A DNA stretch of 64,000 bases from Runella sp. CRIBMP. GTDB taxonomy: Bacteria > Bacteroidota > Bacteroidia > Cytophagales > Spirosomataceae. Position numbers and translations under genes: made by a program. Within the stretch, counting starts at the first letter, position 1. Each line of letters opens with the position of its first letter. Positions 21,896-30,255 of this stretch are shown here, piece by piece. Below the pieces are notes generated by a model. It ran no database searches and was not told the DNA's origin. It saw only the letters and a program-made list of their open reading frames with translations. Location: assembly GCF_009905605.1 (NCBI RefSeq), contig NZ_JAAAKZ010000016.1, positions 57,816 to 121,815 of the forward strand, read 5' to 3'.

Positions 21896-22897
21896 TTAAG
21901 CTACGTCGCCCAACCAGAAAAGACTGTCAAGCGCCCAATCAAAGCCCACTTGGAAGTCCATCACGTACGCCAACGAGCGGTCGCGCTTCGAGTAGTCAAA
22001 CTCCAATTTGGTCTGCGCACTTTCGTCGTCGTAGAGCCAAGCCAGGTTTTCGCGGCTGGTAATGATCGGCGATTCAAAAGCCGTCAAACCCGTGGTAAGC
22101 ATACCAGGCTCAACCAAAAACTCGATCATCGTGCCTTCGATTTCCTGCTTGTTGTAGCCCGCATTGTAAGGCAGTGTACCGTAGGTAGCGCGGTAGTTGC
22201 GTTCGTACGCTTTCTTGTAAGCCAAGGGAGCAATACAAACTAGCTCATTGTAGTAATGCTCCGTAGGAATCTTATCAACAATCTTCTCAAACTCAGCCAC
22301 TGCATTTGCCGTCGTGATGGCGTTGATGGTCGCAATCTGCGAGGCACCAATGGCACCACTCGCACGAGCCGCCGCCAACTTCACAAACAAGCCGTCCATG
22401 GCCTGCTCGGGTGTGGTACCAGCGTCGTTGCGTGTACCATTGATGAGGGCCTTTTGGCGCAGGTCAGTGCTCACGCGCTTCAATACGTGCTCAATCACCC
22501 ATTGCTCAAACGGATAGGTCGTTTTGTCGATTTTTCCACCGCGCACCTGACCGTACCAAGACTTATACAACGCCAAAATCTTTTGCTCCGTAAACAGCAA
22601 ATCCACCTTACAAGGCTTCACTTTCGCAATTTTGGGCTTGATTTTAAACACGTCGTTCGTAGGCGTGAAAGCACCTTTTGCCCCGGATTGGAGAACGCTT
22701 TCCAAGTACAACTCCGTCAATACAACTTCATCGTTACCAGGAATCATCATCATAAACTCGTCAATGGGCTTGATAGGGGTATTGGGTGTACCGCTCAAAC
22801 CCGCCCCGATCAGCTTCGAGAAAATACCCGCTTTGTTTTCGCGCGAATAATCCGTGGCTGTCGTGGCCAATAAACTCAAATCTAAAGCATCTGCCAT
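21896..22897 (-). CDS. Major capsid protein
   Basis: 333 aa. MADALDLSLLATTATDYSRE, then a long N-arm, a helical spine (YPFEQWVIEHVLKRVSTDLR) and beta-rich C-terminal domains including EYYNELVC-like and EFLVEPGMLTTGLTAFESPI. This layout and the position directly after an S49 protease and a scaffold-like gene identify it as the HK97-type shell protein. The last quarter (FDYSKRDRSLAYVMDFQVGF) looks like the A/P-domain closing strand. No exact family name claimed. Confidence 0.8.
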   Translation of the reverse strand: MADALDLSLLATTATDYSRENKAGIFSKLIGAGLSGTPNTPIKPIDEFMMMIPGNDEVVLTELYLESVLQSGAKGAFTPTNDVFKIKPKIAKVKPCKVDLLFTEQKILALYKSWYGQVRGGKIDKTTYPFEQWVIEHVLKRVSTDLRQKALINGTRNDAGTTPEQAMDGLFVKLAAARASGAIGASQIATINAITTANAVAEFEKIVDKIPTEHYYNELVCIAPLAYKKAYERNYRATYGTLPYNAGYNKQEIEGTMIEFLVEPGMLTTGLTAFESPIITSRENLAWLYDDESAQTKLEFDYSKRDRSLAYVMDFQVGFDWALDSLFWLGDVA

Positions 22898-22926
22898 GGC
22901 TGTATAGGTATTAAAAAATTAAAAAA

Positions 22927-23355
22927 TCAATTGTTCCAGGGAGCTTTCTCCCAACTTTTGGCGGCACCGCTTCCAGCCGCTTCGGAGGCATCCTTGCCCA
23001 CTCCCGCACCTTGGCCTTTCACGTTGTTGTACCACGCCTCCAGCACTTCGTATTTCGGGCGCATAGCATTTAGCTCGCGCTCAAATCCCTCCAGTGCCGC
23101 AAGGCGCTCAGCACTGATGCTCACCTGAGCCGCAGGAGCGGCAGGAGCGGCCGCAGCAGCGGGGGCAGGGGTCTCAGCAGGCGTTTCAGCCTCGGGGGTA
23201 GGTACCTCAGCGGGTGTTTCAGCCGCAGGAGCTTCGGGTGCAGGTACCTCGGCGGGCGTTTCGGCAGGGGCTTCCGTACCTCCCTGTGCCATGATTACCA
23301 CTGGGCCGGCCGAATCCTTTTTAAAAAAATTGGATAGTTGCTTAACCATTGTCAT
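22927..23355 (-). CDS. Scaffold-like low-complexity protein, 142 aa
   Basis: A short N-terminus is followed by a P/A/E/T-rich repeat region (residues about 25-75) and a helical C-terminus (LAALEGFERELNAMRPKYEV). It lies between the prohead protease and the capsid gene, where scaffolding proteins are usually encoded. Inference from position and composition. Confidence 0.7.
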   Translation of the reverse strand: MTMVKQLSNFFKKDSAGPVVIMAQGGTEAPAETPAEVPAPEAPAAETPAEVPTPEAETPAETPAPAAAAAPAAPAAQVSISAERLAALEGFERELNAMRPKYEVLEAWYNNVKGQGAGVGKDASEAAGSGAAKSWEKAPWNN

Positions 23356-23363
23356 ATAAAAAA

Positions 23364-24242
23364 TTAGTTGTTTGTCTGCTTACGGGCCAACAAATCAGCG
23401 CGGTATACAGCGTCGCCCAAGTACCCGATGCGGTCGGCCATGCCCAGCTGAAGGGCGGCTTTGCCATTGTACATCTTGCCCGTAAACACCTCGCCGATGT
23501 TGGGGCGACCCGACTTGACCGTCTTAATAAACTGCGCTTTGATGGGGGCCAGTTGGGCTTTTACGTCGGCCTTGAGTTCTTCACTCAGCCCCTCTATATC
23601 GTTGAAGAGCGCCTTGTCGTCGCTACCTTCCGAGCGGATGATTGTCACCTTGATGCCCTCTTTTTCGTAAAAAGCGGAGGCGTCTACGTGCACCGCCAAT
23701 ACGCCGATGCTTCCCACCTCGGTCGAGGTCTCCGACTCCATGATGATCTCGCGGGCTTGGCTCGCTACCCAATAGGCAGCGCTCGCGGCCATGCCCTGTA
23801 CGTAGGCCACTACGGGCTTTTGGCTCGTGCGCACAATGTCACCGAGCAGCTCCGTACCGTTTACGTCGCCGCCGGGGCTGTCAATCTGTAATACAATCGA
23901 AGTGATTTCGTCCAGGGCGTTGGCCTCCAGTATGAAGCTTGAAATATCCTCGGTACCGTAGGCACACAGGTCGCCATAGCGGCTCATAGCGCCCATGATG
24001 GGAATGATGGCTACCTTGCCCGTTTTGGTTTGAGCCACATTCCAGCCGAAATGGCGCTGGCCACGGCTGTCGATCCACGAGGCTTTGGGGTCCACTGCCG
24101 AGGGGGCCACGCGTTCAGGAATTACAATTGTCGAGTCGCCGCCTTTGGTCATCTTACGAATCAGCGCCAGCGACTGCGCATTATGGAAGCGAGGCTCAAG
24201 CGCCCAGACTCTCCCCACTAAAGATTCAATAGTTGTAGTCAT
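23364..24242 (-). CDS. S49-family (SppA/ClpP-fold) prohead protease
   Basis: 292 aa. The motifs are those of S49 serine proteases: LQIDSPGGDVNG at 118-129 (oxyanion region), catalytic Ser154 in GMAASAAYW, TEVGSIGVL at 174-182, and a candidate general-base Lys near 210 (SDDKALF). Phage members mature the prohead by cutting scaffold and capsid tails. Directly followed by the scaffold-like and capsid genes. A terminator and a GTCCT motif precede it. Confidence 0.9.
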   Translation of the reverse strand: MTTTIESLVGRVWALEPRFHNAQSLALIRKMTKGGDSTIVIPERVAPSAVDPKASWIDSRGQRHFGWNVAQTKTGKVAIIPIMGAMSRYGDLCAYGTEDISSFILEANALDEITSIVLQIDSPGGDVNGTELLGDIVRTSQKPVVAYVQGMAASAAYWVASQAREIIMESETSTEVGSIGVLAVHVDASAFYEKEGIKVTIIRSEGSDDKALFNDIEGLSEELKADVKAQLAPIKAQFIKTVKSGRPNIGEVFTGKMYNGKAALQLGMADRIGYLGDAVYRADLLARKQTNN

Positions 24243-24301
24243 CAGTACACAAAATCACACTACGAACATATCGGAATCAACGGGGGCCACACAGGACGAA
24301 A

Positions 24302-24330
24302 AACCCCTGGCTGCAGAGCAGTCAGGGGTT
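24302..24330 (-). terminator. Terminator upstream of the capsid block
   Basis: Minus-strand AACCCCTG and CAGGGGTT with a 13-base loop, followed by TTTTTCGTCC. Separates the 24351 gene from the protease-capsid unit. Confidence 0.7.
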
Positions 24331-24350
24331 AATATTCTATTGTTAAACCT

Positions 24351-24725
24351 TTAAAATTTACGCCAATTTACCCAGCCCAAGGCGCGTACATAGCCATACA
24401 TCAGCCACACCTGCCAAGGCTTCACGCCCGATTCCCGCAGGAGCTTTCGCCAAAATAGATCCACCTCTTTTCGGGAAGCTTTCAAGGGCTTTTTTTCGTA
24501 CAAAAAATCATGCACCACGCAGGCATTAGCCGTTTTTCCATGCGGCGGTACCAATCCCCAAAATGCCTGAGGCACACTTGCAAAATCGGTCGTATAGCCA
24601 GCGGAAATCAAAATACGGCCATAGGGCGAAAGCTCGCACCGTACCCGCACGGGTTCAACCACTTCCCACCAATCATACTTTCCCTGATGCTTCTTCAGGA
24701 TTATCTCCGGGTATCGCGTTGGCAT
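24351..24725 (-). CDS. DUF1353-family prophage protein, 124 aa
   Basis: The block AGYTTDFASVPQAFWGLVPP, then ANACVVHDFLY, matches the DUF1353 signature (TDxASVPR...HDxLY). Members are found in tail/lysis regions of many phages; the conserved D and H residues suggest a hydrolase-like site, but the function is not established. Overlaps the preceding gene by 53 bases. Confidence 0.82.
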   Translation of the reverse strand: MPTRYPEIILKKHQGKYDWWEVVEPVRVRCELSPYGRILISAGYTTDFASVPQAFWGLVPPHGKTANACVVHDFLYEKKPLKASRKEVDLFWRKLLRESGVKPWQVWLMYGYVRALGWVNWRKF

Positions 24726-24903
24726 TGTCTTCTACTTTTGTGGATGGGGTTTCAGGCTTTTTCGCGCGGGCAATTGCCGCGTCGAAACGCATGGCGATTG
24801 AATCAGCGTTGCCCATACGGCCCGTCTGGCTCAATTCTTGGATATTCGACTGAATGATAGACATTTCACGCTCGGTGAAATGCGCAATGATTATTTTTTC
24901 CAT
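24673..24903 (-). CDS. Small prophage protein, 76 aa
   Basis: MEKIIIAHFTEREMSIIQSN, helical, with an acidic disordered tail that overlaps DUF1353 by 53 bases. Unknown function. Confidence 0.65.
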   Translation of the reverse strand: MEKIIIAHFTEREMSIIQSNIQELSQTGRMGNADSIAMRFDAAIARAKKPETPSTKVEDNANAIPGDNPEEASGKV

Positions 24904-24928
24904 TGATCGTATGATAATATATGAGTGA

Positions 24929-25366
24929 TTAGACTTCCTGCATGGGTGTCACGGCAGGAGCTGCGTTATTAACGACCTGCTCCAGTACGCCATCTTGCTC
25001 CTCAATCGGCAACAACTCCATCCCAAACCCGCTCACGATGCCGCTTAAGGTAGCATAACGCTCCTCCTTAGACGTGCCCCCGACCAAATGTAAAATTGCG
25101 GTAGTCATCATCGCCTCGGCCTGCGGCTCAGCCTGCGCGGCCTCAAAACCCATATTCATCAGTTGGGTCTGAATCGTTTCCTTGGTGATGATATCGCGAT
25201 TGGCTTCCCGAATCACCTTGCGGTCGGTGTAGTAGTCCACTTGAAACATCCCGCCACTCGTCGGCTCAACCGTCACGGAGCCATTGAACCGAATTGAAAG
25301 CGCGATAAGTGTATACTCACCTGATGTGTCTTTTCCCTGAAAGGGCTGAATTTTGAAGATATTCAT
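24929..25366 (-). CDS. Hypothetical prophage protein, 145 aa
   Basis: MNIFKIQPFQGKDTSGEYTL; a beta-rich N-terminal half (FNGSVTVEPTSGGMFQVDYY) and helical C-terminal half. Adjacent to the fibre-like gene (2-base gap). Possibly a fibre assembly factor; not recognised. Confidence 0.65.
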   Translation of the reverse strand: MNIFKIQPFQGKDTSGEYTLIALSIRFNGSVTVEPTSGGMFQVDYYTDRKVIREANRDIITKETIQTQLMNMGFEAAQAEPQAEAMMTTAILHLVGGTSKEERYATLSGIVSGFGMELLPIEEQDGVLEQVVNNAAPAVTPMQEV

Positions 25367-25367
25367 A

Positions 25368-26468
25368 TTAAGCTGAAGTTACGGCTTCCCACGCTGAGCC
25401 ATTGTAGAAGTTTAACTTATTCGTAGTTACGTTAATAATTAGCAACCCTTTTCGTGCGGCCGAAACAGGTACGGCATTTCGTTCTGTTGTTGTCAATTGA
25501 GGAAGCAAAAGCCCTTTTGTGTTGGATTTCAGGTCAAGGATGGCCGAGGTATCGGGTGTACTTGTGCCTATGCCTACGTTAGAGCCGTAGTTGGCATGGA
25601 TAATTTGGGCTAACGACATTTTCTGGGTGGATGCATACACATTCCACCAGTCGCGGGCAGTGCTCCCGTTCCAATCAAAAAAACGGTAATCTACGCCAGA
25701 AGCTTCTTTTCTGTGTACCCATTGCCTCGAACCAGCACCAGGCGCACCGGTGAGGGCAAATTGAGATATGTCAGAATATGAATCATTGTTCAATCCAAAT
25801 ACATTATGCGTCAGATTGTAGTTTTCACCCGACCCAAACATCATAATCATTACACCACCAATCCCTACCCTGTGGTAAGTGATACCGGAGCCATAAAACA
25901 GGCGTTCAGTACCATCGGAGGCATACTGCCACGTATTTAGTCCCAGCGAAATCGAAGGCGTCTGAAACTTGGCTAAATTGTTGTCAGCCAGACCTCCTAC
26001 AATTAAATTGCCATTGTGTGCGATTTTTAATCTGACGTCTGCCCCAGTCAGGAAATTGATGTCTTCAGCAAAAGTCCCGTCCGTGCGCAGATTAATTCCA
26101 TTTTTGGCGACCAATTCAAACTTTCCGTTCCAGTTTTTCAGATATACTTGTTTCGTGGAATCGCCCCACGAATCCATCTGAATGCCGCTTGTGCCCCCAG
26201 TATGTCCAACGAGTAGCGCAACATCAGGGTTAACCAGCGACGCCGTACTCGCGATAATTGTAACTGCTCCCGTAAACGTATCACCTGATTTATTGGCCTT
26301 CCCAACAATGGAATCTAGCCCTTCACTGACGTAAGTGCCGCAATCGACCAAGGCCGAAAGCATATCACTGGCCAAAACCCCTTCGGAGCCGCCCACGCCG
26401 CGCCGGGGCTTGGTGAGCTTATCTGTCACCGTCGTGACGAACTGAGCAAGATTTGCGAACGTAGGCAT
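25368..26468 (-). CDS. Tail-fibre-like protein, 366 aa
   Basis: An N-terminal helix (MPTFANLAQFVTTVTDKLTK) precedes collagen-free, glycine/asparagine-rich beta repeats. The C-terminal block SAILDLKSNTKGLLLPQLTT with KGLLIINVTTNKLNFYNGSA recurs in Bacteroidota fibres and secreted proteins. No signal peptide. Likely receptor-binding or trimeric fibre, by composition. Confidence 0.75.
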   Translation of the reverse strand: MPTFANLAQFVTTVTDKLTKPRRGVGGSEGVLASDMLSALVDCGTYVSEGLDSIVGKANKSGDTFTGAVTIIASTASLVNPDVALLVGHTGGTSGIQMDSWGDSTKQVYLKNWNGKFELVAKNGINLRTDGTFAEDINFLTGADVRLKIAHNGNLIVGGLADNNLAKFQTPSISLGLNTWQYASDGTERLFYGSGITYHRVGIGGVMIMMFGSGENYNLTHNVFGLNNDSYSDISQFALTGAPGAGSRQWVHRKEASGVDYRFFDWNGSTARDWWNVYASTQKMSLAQIIHANYGSNVGIGTSTPDTSAILDLKSNTKGLLLPQLTTTERNAVPVSAARKGLLIINVTTNKLNFYNGSAWEAVTSA

Positions 26469-26471
26469 ATA

Positions 26472-27035
26472 TCAAGAATTAAATCCAAGTGAAAAATGGA
26501 ATGAAAAATCAGCTTCAGGAAACAGCTCCGCGAGGTCGATGCTTTCCAGATAATAAGTGGGCGTCACAAAGCGCCCCGAAATCAAAACCGTAGCTACGTT
26601 TCGGCCAGCCACGGTTCGGGTCAATTGCACCTCCAGCCCAATCTCGTCGGTACCCGTGAGGTAGGCCGTACCGTTGAAGTCCTCCCACAGGGCCACGTAT
26701 TCTTGAAATTGGGTATCCTTCGCCCAGCTCACCACTTCGTAGCGGTCTTTCGGAAATTCCGTTAGAAACTGCACATCATAATAATAGCCGTTGGCATCGC
26801 GGCCACGGCTCTCACTGTACGTACAGGATTTAGGTTGGAAGTCGAGCTTGGTCAGCGGCGTACCCACCACCACCGTCAGGGCGTTGACGGGTACCGTCAT
26901 TGAATTGATACCATTCGGAAACCGCACCGGGTCAAGAAAGCCCTCCAGTTTGGCGCGGTCGAGCAGGTACAGCGTGCGCACGAAGGCAGCGTTGCTGTCT
27001 TGCTCCAAAGTGCCTATTTCTTGTGCAGTTACCAT
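26472..27035 (-). CDS. Prophage virion-type protein, 187 aa
   Basis: Start chosen at ATG 27035 (MVTAQEIGTLEQDSN); 27044 is an alternative. Beta-rich, with LDFQPKSCTYSESRGRDANG and a central YYYDVQFLTEFPKDRYEVV. Likely tail or fibre-linked. It is the first gene after the tandem GTCCT repeats, so may begin the late transcript. Confidence 0.7.
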   Translation of the reverse strand: MVTAQEIGTLEQDSNAAFVRTLYLLDRAKLEGFLDPVRFPNGINSMTVPVNALTVVVGTPLTKLDFQPKSCTYSESRGRDANGYYYDVQFLTEFPKDRYEVVSWAKDTQFQEYVALWEDFNGTAYLTGTDEIGLEVQLTRTVAGRNVATVLISGRFVTPTYYLESIDLAELFPEADFSFHFSLGFNS

Positions 27036-27070
27036 AACAAACAAAGGTCAAAAACCACGCTGAAAAAAGG

Positions 27071-27153
27071 AAGGACACGTTTTTTACAACCTGCTACGGG
27101 CAGGACACAAAACCACCGAGATAGGACACAAAACCGCCGAAATAGGACACAAA
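27071..27153 (-). repeat. Tandem 21-bp GTCCT repeats upstream of late genes
   Basis: Plus-strand AGGACACAAAAC occurs at 27102, 27123 and 27144, exactly 21 bases apart, with a further AGGACACGTTTT at 27072. On the coding (minus) strand the unit is GTTTTGTGTCCTAT. It fills most of the gap between the 27155-27643 gene and the first late-type gene, the best position for a late promoter or activator site. Confidence 0.7.
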
Positions 27154-27154
27154 A

Positions 27155-27643
27155 CTATTTGGTGGCCTGCTCGTTCTTTTTCTCGTCCTTGCTGCGATTC
27201 ACTACTTTGAAGGCCGCCGAGTTGTCATAATGGTCAGGCTCAATGCCGTATTCTTTATAGAAACAGTTGACCGCTCCCTGCTCACTTTTCAGGAGCGTCA
27301 TGCGGCCACGGGCGTAGTAAATCAGCGCGTGTTTAAATATCACCTCCAGTGTCATGCCTACTTTGTTGAGGTGCTCGTCGGTGAGCAGCTCCCGGTTAAC
27401 CCTGAATTTGGGTATCACTTCGATGGTTGGGAGTTTGACCGTTTTTTCGGGGAAATATTCGGAAGGTACTTCCGCTTCCGAAAGCGGATGAAATGAGAAG
27501 ACGGCGGTAATCAATTCGCCCAGCCAATGGTCTTTCCTGATTTCATACGGGCCTTTGCCAAGGTTGTCCTTATGTTCCAAAAAAGTCTTCACGTGCGCTT
27601 TGACTGGTATGGCAATAATTTTGTCAGATTTTTGAGCAGACAT
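27155..27643 (-). CDS. Hypothetical prophage protein, 162 aa
   Basis: MSAQKSDKIIAIPVKAHVKT; soluble, mixed helix/strand, with a charged C-terminus (NRSKDEKKNEQATK). The central FRVNRELLTDEHLNKVGMTL hints at a DNA-associated early protein; no family recognised. Confidence 0.7.
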   Translation of the reverse strand: MSAQKSDKIIAIPVKAHVKTFLEHKDNLGKGPYEIRKDHWLGELITAVFSFHPLSEAEVPSEYFPEKTVKLPTIEVIPKFRVNRELLTDEHLNKVGMTLEVIFKHALIYYARGRMTLLKSEQGAVNCFYKEYGIEPDHYDNSAAFKVVNRSKDEKKNEQATK

Positions 27644-27693
27644 AGAGAGCTAAGCGTTATATTTACATGCTTCGTACCACTTAGCTATTTAAG

Positions 27694-27726
27694 CAGCCCC
27701 GCGCTTCCAACACGGGGCTGTTTTTT
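27694..27726 (+). terminator. Hairpin with plus-strand T-run
   Basis: CAGCCCCG pairs with CGGGGCTG followed by TTTTTT on the plus strand. It would block antisense transcription across the early genes or fold in the leader of 27155-27643. Confidence 0.6.
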
Positions 27727-27734
27727 ATATCGGC

Positions 27735-28067
27735 CTATCTTGGATGCAGGTTTAGGTTTTTGAGCTGGGCATCAATACCGCCCAATACCATCGTGAGGGT
27801 AGCTGGTATCATTTCCTCTTGCCAGTTCTTCCAGAGTATCCGGGCCACCGAAACGGGTATCACCACCTTTTGCGGGGTCTTAGGGCCGCGCCGCTCGATG
27901 TTGGCCACTTTGGCCCCAAAGCGCTCCGTGAGCCATTCTGAAAGTACAATGTCCGAATCAGGCGCATGACCCTGTAGTTTGGTCACATCCTGCAGTTTGC
28001 TGATGAGGTATTCTTTCATCGCTACCGCCTCAAATTCATACAATCGAAGGTTAATGTGCAGAATCAT
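27735..28067 (-). CDS. Hypothetical prophage protein, 110 aa
   Basis: MILHINLRLYEFEAVAMKEY; small helical protein with RFGAKVANIERRGPKTPQKV. Start overlaps the previous stop as ATGA (28064-28067). No domain recognised. Confidence 0.7.
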   Translation of the reverse strand: MILHINLRLYEFEAVAMKEYLISKLQDVTKLQGHAPDSDIVLSEWLTERFGAKVANIERRGPKTPQKVVIPVSVARILWKNWQEEMIPATLTMVLGGIDAQLKNLNLHPR

Positions 28068-28459
28068 TTTACGGCCCTCCAGACACGGTTTTCAAATTGA
28101 TAGAGTTTGTTTGAGTTAGGGTCACGCTCGGAGCCGATGAGCGTTTTTTGAAAACGGGTGTCAAAAATCGCCGCCGATTTGGTGTTATTTTTCCAATGAA
28201 TATCAAAAATATACATCAGTTGATTGACCCATTCGTTCAAACCACCCTTATGCGGCTGTTGCCATTCGTTCGACCACTTTTTGAAGTTATTGACCTCCCT
28301 GCCTCCGATAATAACGGGGTTGATGAACTCAACAACCATACAGCAGCTTGCCTTGGCTCTCTGCTCAGCGCGCTGCTCATTGGTGAGCGGCTTGCGCTCG
28401 GCTGGTTTTTTCGGTGCCTTTTTTGCCTTCAGCACTTTCGTTTTTTGGTACATTGTCAT
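28064..28459 (-). CDS. Hypothetical prophage protein, 131 aa
   Basis: A basic N-terminus (MTMYQKTKVLKAKKAPKKPA) is followed by a compact domain with VVEFINPVIIGGREVNNFKK. Resembles nothing I can name; basic tail suggests nucleic-acid binding. A TGCTTAGAA word lies 1 base upstream of its start triplet. Confidence 0.7.
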   Translation of the reverse strand: MTMYQKTKVLKAKKAPKKPAERKPLTNEQRAEQRAKASCCMVVEFINPVIIGGREVNNFKKWSNEWQQPHKGGLNEWVNQLMYIFDIHWKNNTKSAAIFDTRFQKTLIGSERDPNSNKLYQFENRVWRAVK

Positions 28460-28495
28460 TTGCTTAGAATTTATTGATTGAAAATTGAAAACAGG

Positions 28496-30001
28496 TTATA
28501 ACTCAGAGTAATACCAATCACCTTCGGTCATCCATTCATCCACTTCTACCACGATGGTATCGGCGGCATACATCTTGCGCTGGCGTTTGGTTTGGTAGTA
28601 TTTGGGCGGTGTGAAGCCACTGGCTTGTTGGTCAAGGTACTGCTGAGCAAATTTCCGTTCGTACTGCTTGCCAAGGCCCGCAAAGATGAGGCGGTAATAA
28701 TTCCAGAGCTGCAGTTGGGTTTTGCCGCGTACTTCCTGCCGTTGAGCAGCACCAAGAGCAAGGCGCTCAAAGTCCCGTCGGGCCTCCTTCAATAATTTTT
28801 CCGCCTTTGCCTCTCGTCGGGATTTTTCCTGCTCATAAATGTATTTTCGGCTGGCCTTTCTTACCTCGTCACGCTTCATCCATGCCTCTAATCCCGCAAA
28901 ACCGCGCTCATTTTCTTGGTCAAAATAACCCTTGCCACGTATCTGAACGGCATAAGGGTCAGGCAGATAGGCATCGGGGTGATGGTCGTAGTATTTGGCG
29001 GCTTTATCCAGTTTTTCCAGCTGACGGGCCTGAAAATCAGCCCATCCCTTGCCATCGCGGGCATCATCGAAGCGGTTGTATACACCGTGGTAAATGGCCA
29101 CATACGCCGCTTCTTGCTGTTCTTTGCTGAATTCCCGATCTGGATACAGTACCTTCCAGGCATACATCCAAAACTTAACCAGCAGCTCCCCAAAATGCTT
29201 TTCCAAGCCCACGGGCAGGGCAGGCGTCATTTTGCTTTTGAGGGTATCGGCCCTTAAATCGCGTTCTTGCTGCGCCTGAGCCATTATTTCTTGCTTTGAC
29301 CGCCGCGCCGCCCCCAGCCCCTCACTCTGTGCTATCGGCTCCGAAAGCCCCTCCTTTGGACTCTTAGGCGTCTCTGTTCCACCCCTCTCTCCGTAACTGT
29401 TCTCTCTGTATCCACTTTTCAACGTTTCCGCATTGTCATTTTCTTTTTCTATAATCACTCCGTTGGTATTACTATGCGGAAAAGTTTTCCCGTGAGTGGC
29501 TAAAAAGTCGATTTTTGGCGTTTTAGAAGGGTTTTCGGTTTTCGCTTCTTCGCCATTCCCAAACAGAATTTCGGGAGTTATCCACAGCTCATAATCGTTC
29601 CTACGGCCACGAAATTTGGTCTTGATGACTCCCAAGGTCTCCAGCTGCTTGCGGTGATTGTAGATGGTTCTATCGCTACAATCGCACCATTCGCCCATTC
29701 GGGCGTTGTTCATAAGCAGAGATGGATAGCGGTCTGATTCGTCGTACACAAAGTCTGGCAGCTTTTCCCGTACGTAGTTATAATTATCAACGTACTTCTT
29801 GAGCATCATGTGAAAAGTCGTCTTGACCTGCTCGGGTATGAGGCCAGTACGGCGGTGGATCGTCACCTCCACCACCGTACCGTCCAAACATTTTTTCTTA
29901 CGGGTGTGCGAGGGCGCTGGGCAGCTGTCATTGTGTTTTCGGTACAATGTCAGAAAGCGAACATACGCCTCCGTACTGTCAATTCTCGGTAATTGTGGCA
30001 T
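28496..30001 (-). CDS. Winged-helix replication-initiation-type protein, 501 aa
   Basis: A winged helix-turn-helix around residues 95-150 (SLLMNNARMGEWCDCSDRTI, then HRKQLETLGVIKTKFRGRRN) is typical of phage/plasmid replication initiators and helicase loaders in Bacteroidota. A disordered linker (about 150-250) and a long basic, helical C-terminal region follow (KAEKLLKEARRDFERLALG). It is the largest early gene and lies where replication proteins are expected. No helicase or primase motifs seen, so origin recognition or host helicase recruitment is inferred. Confidence 0.75.
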   Translation of the reverse strand: MPQLPRIDSTEAYVRFLTLYRKHNDSCPAPSHTRKKKCLDGTVVEVTIHRRTGLIPEQVKTTFHMMLKKYVDNYNYVREKLPDFVYDESDRYPSLLMNNARMGEWCDCSDRTIYNHRKQLETLGVIKTKFRGRRNDYELWITPEILFGNGEEAKTENPSKTPKIDFLATHGKTFPHSNTNGVIIEKENDNAETLKSGYRENSYGERGGTETPKSPKEGLSEPIAQSEGLGAARRSKQEIMAQAQQERDLRADTLKSKMTPALPVGLEKHFGELLVKFWMYAWKVLYPDREFSKEQQEAAYVAIYHGVYNRFDDARDGKGWADFQARQLEKLDKAAKYYDHHPDAYLPDPYAVQIRGKGYFDQENERGFAGLEAWMKRDEVRKASRKYIYEQEKSRREAKAEKLLKEARRDFERLALGAAQRQEVRGKTQLQLWNYYRLIFAGLGKQYERKFAQQYLDQQASGFTPPKYYQTKRQRKMYAADTIVVEVDEWMTEGDWYYSEL

Positions 30002-30050
30002 AGACCATAAGGTGTATACGTTAAAAATAAAGCCAATAAATCCCCTTTCC

Positions 30051-30074
30051 CCGCGCTGGCGTTACCCAGCGCGG
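30051..30074. repeat. Perfect 9-bp hairpin
   Basis: CCGCGCTGG and CCAGCGCGG around CGTTAC, without a T-run; a second short hairpin CCGG-CGAA-CCGG lies near 30090. Together with the tRNA-like element they make the 30002-30255 gap strongly structured, a possible replication origin or RNA. Confidence 0.55.
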
Positions 30075-30122
30075 TTGAGGTAGAACCGGCGAACCGGATG
30101 TAGAAACTCTGTCCCTACCCTG

Positions 30123-30188
30123 CTCCTGATGCGGGAGTCGAACCCGCTCTGATGTTTCTCAACACCGTGCCCGATACACTATTCAGGA
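30123..30188 (-). tRNA. tRNA-like element (degenerate tRNA, tentative)
   Basis: Minus strand: acceptor arms TCCTGAA/ATCAGGA (6 of 7 pairs), D-like arm GTGT-ATCGG-GCAC, anticodon-like arm GGTGT-TGAGAA-ACATC and a perfect T-arm GCGGG-TTCGACT-CCCGC. It is only about 66 bases, with a 6-base anticodon loop and short D-loop, so it is not a normal tRNA. It may be a decayed phage tRNA or a tRNA mimic. Confidence 0.4.
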
Positions 30189-30255
30189 ATTACCCAAACC
30201 ATTTACGACCTAAGAAAGTAGTTCGCACCTTGACAAACCTAAACCCTTAACTACA

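Noticed and set aside
23364..24242. Chromosomal SppA signal-peptide peptidase
   Set aside because: Position directly before scaffold-like and capsid genes and absence of a membrane anchor identify a prohead protease.
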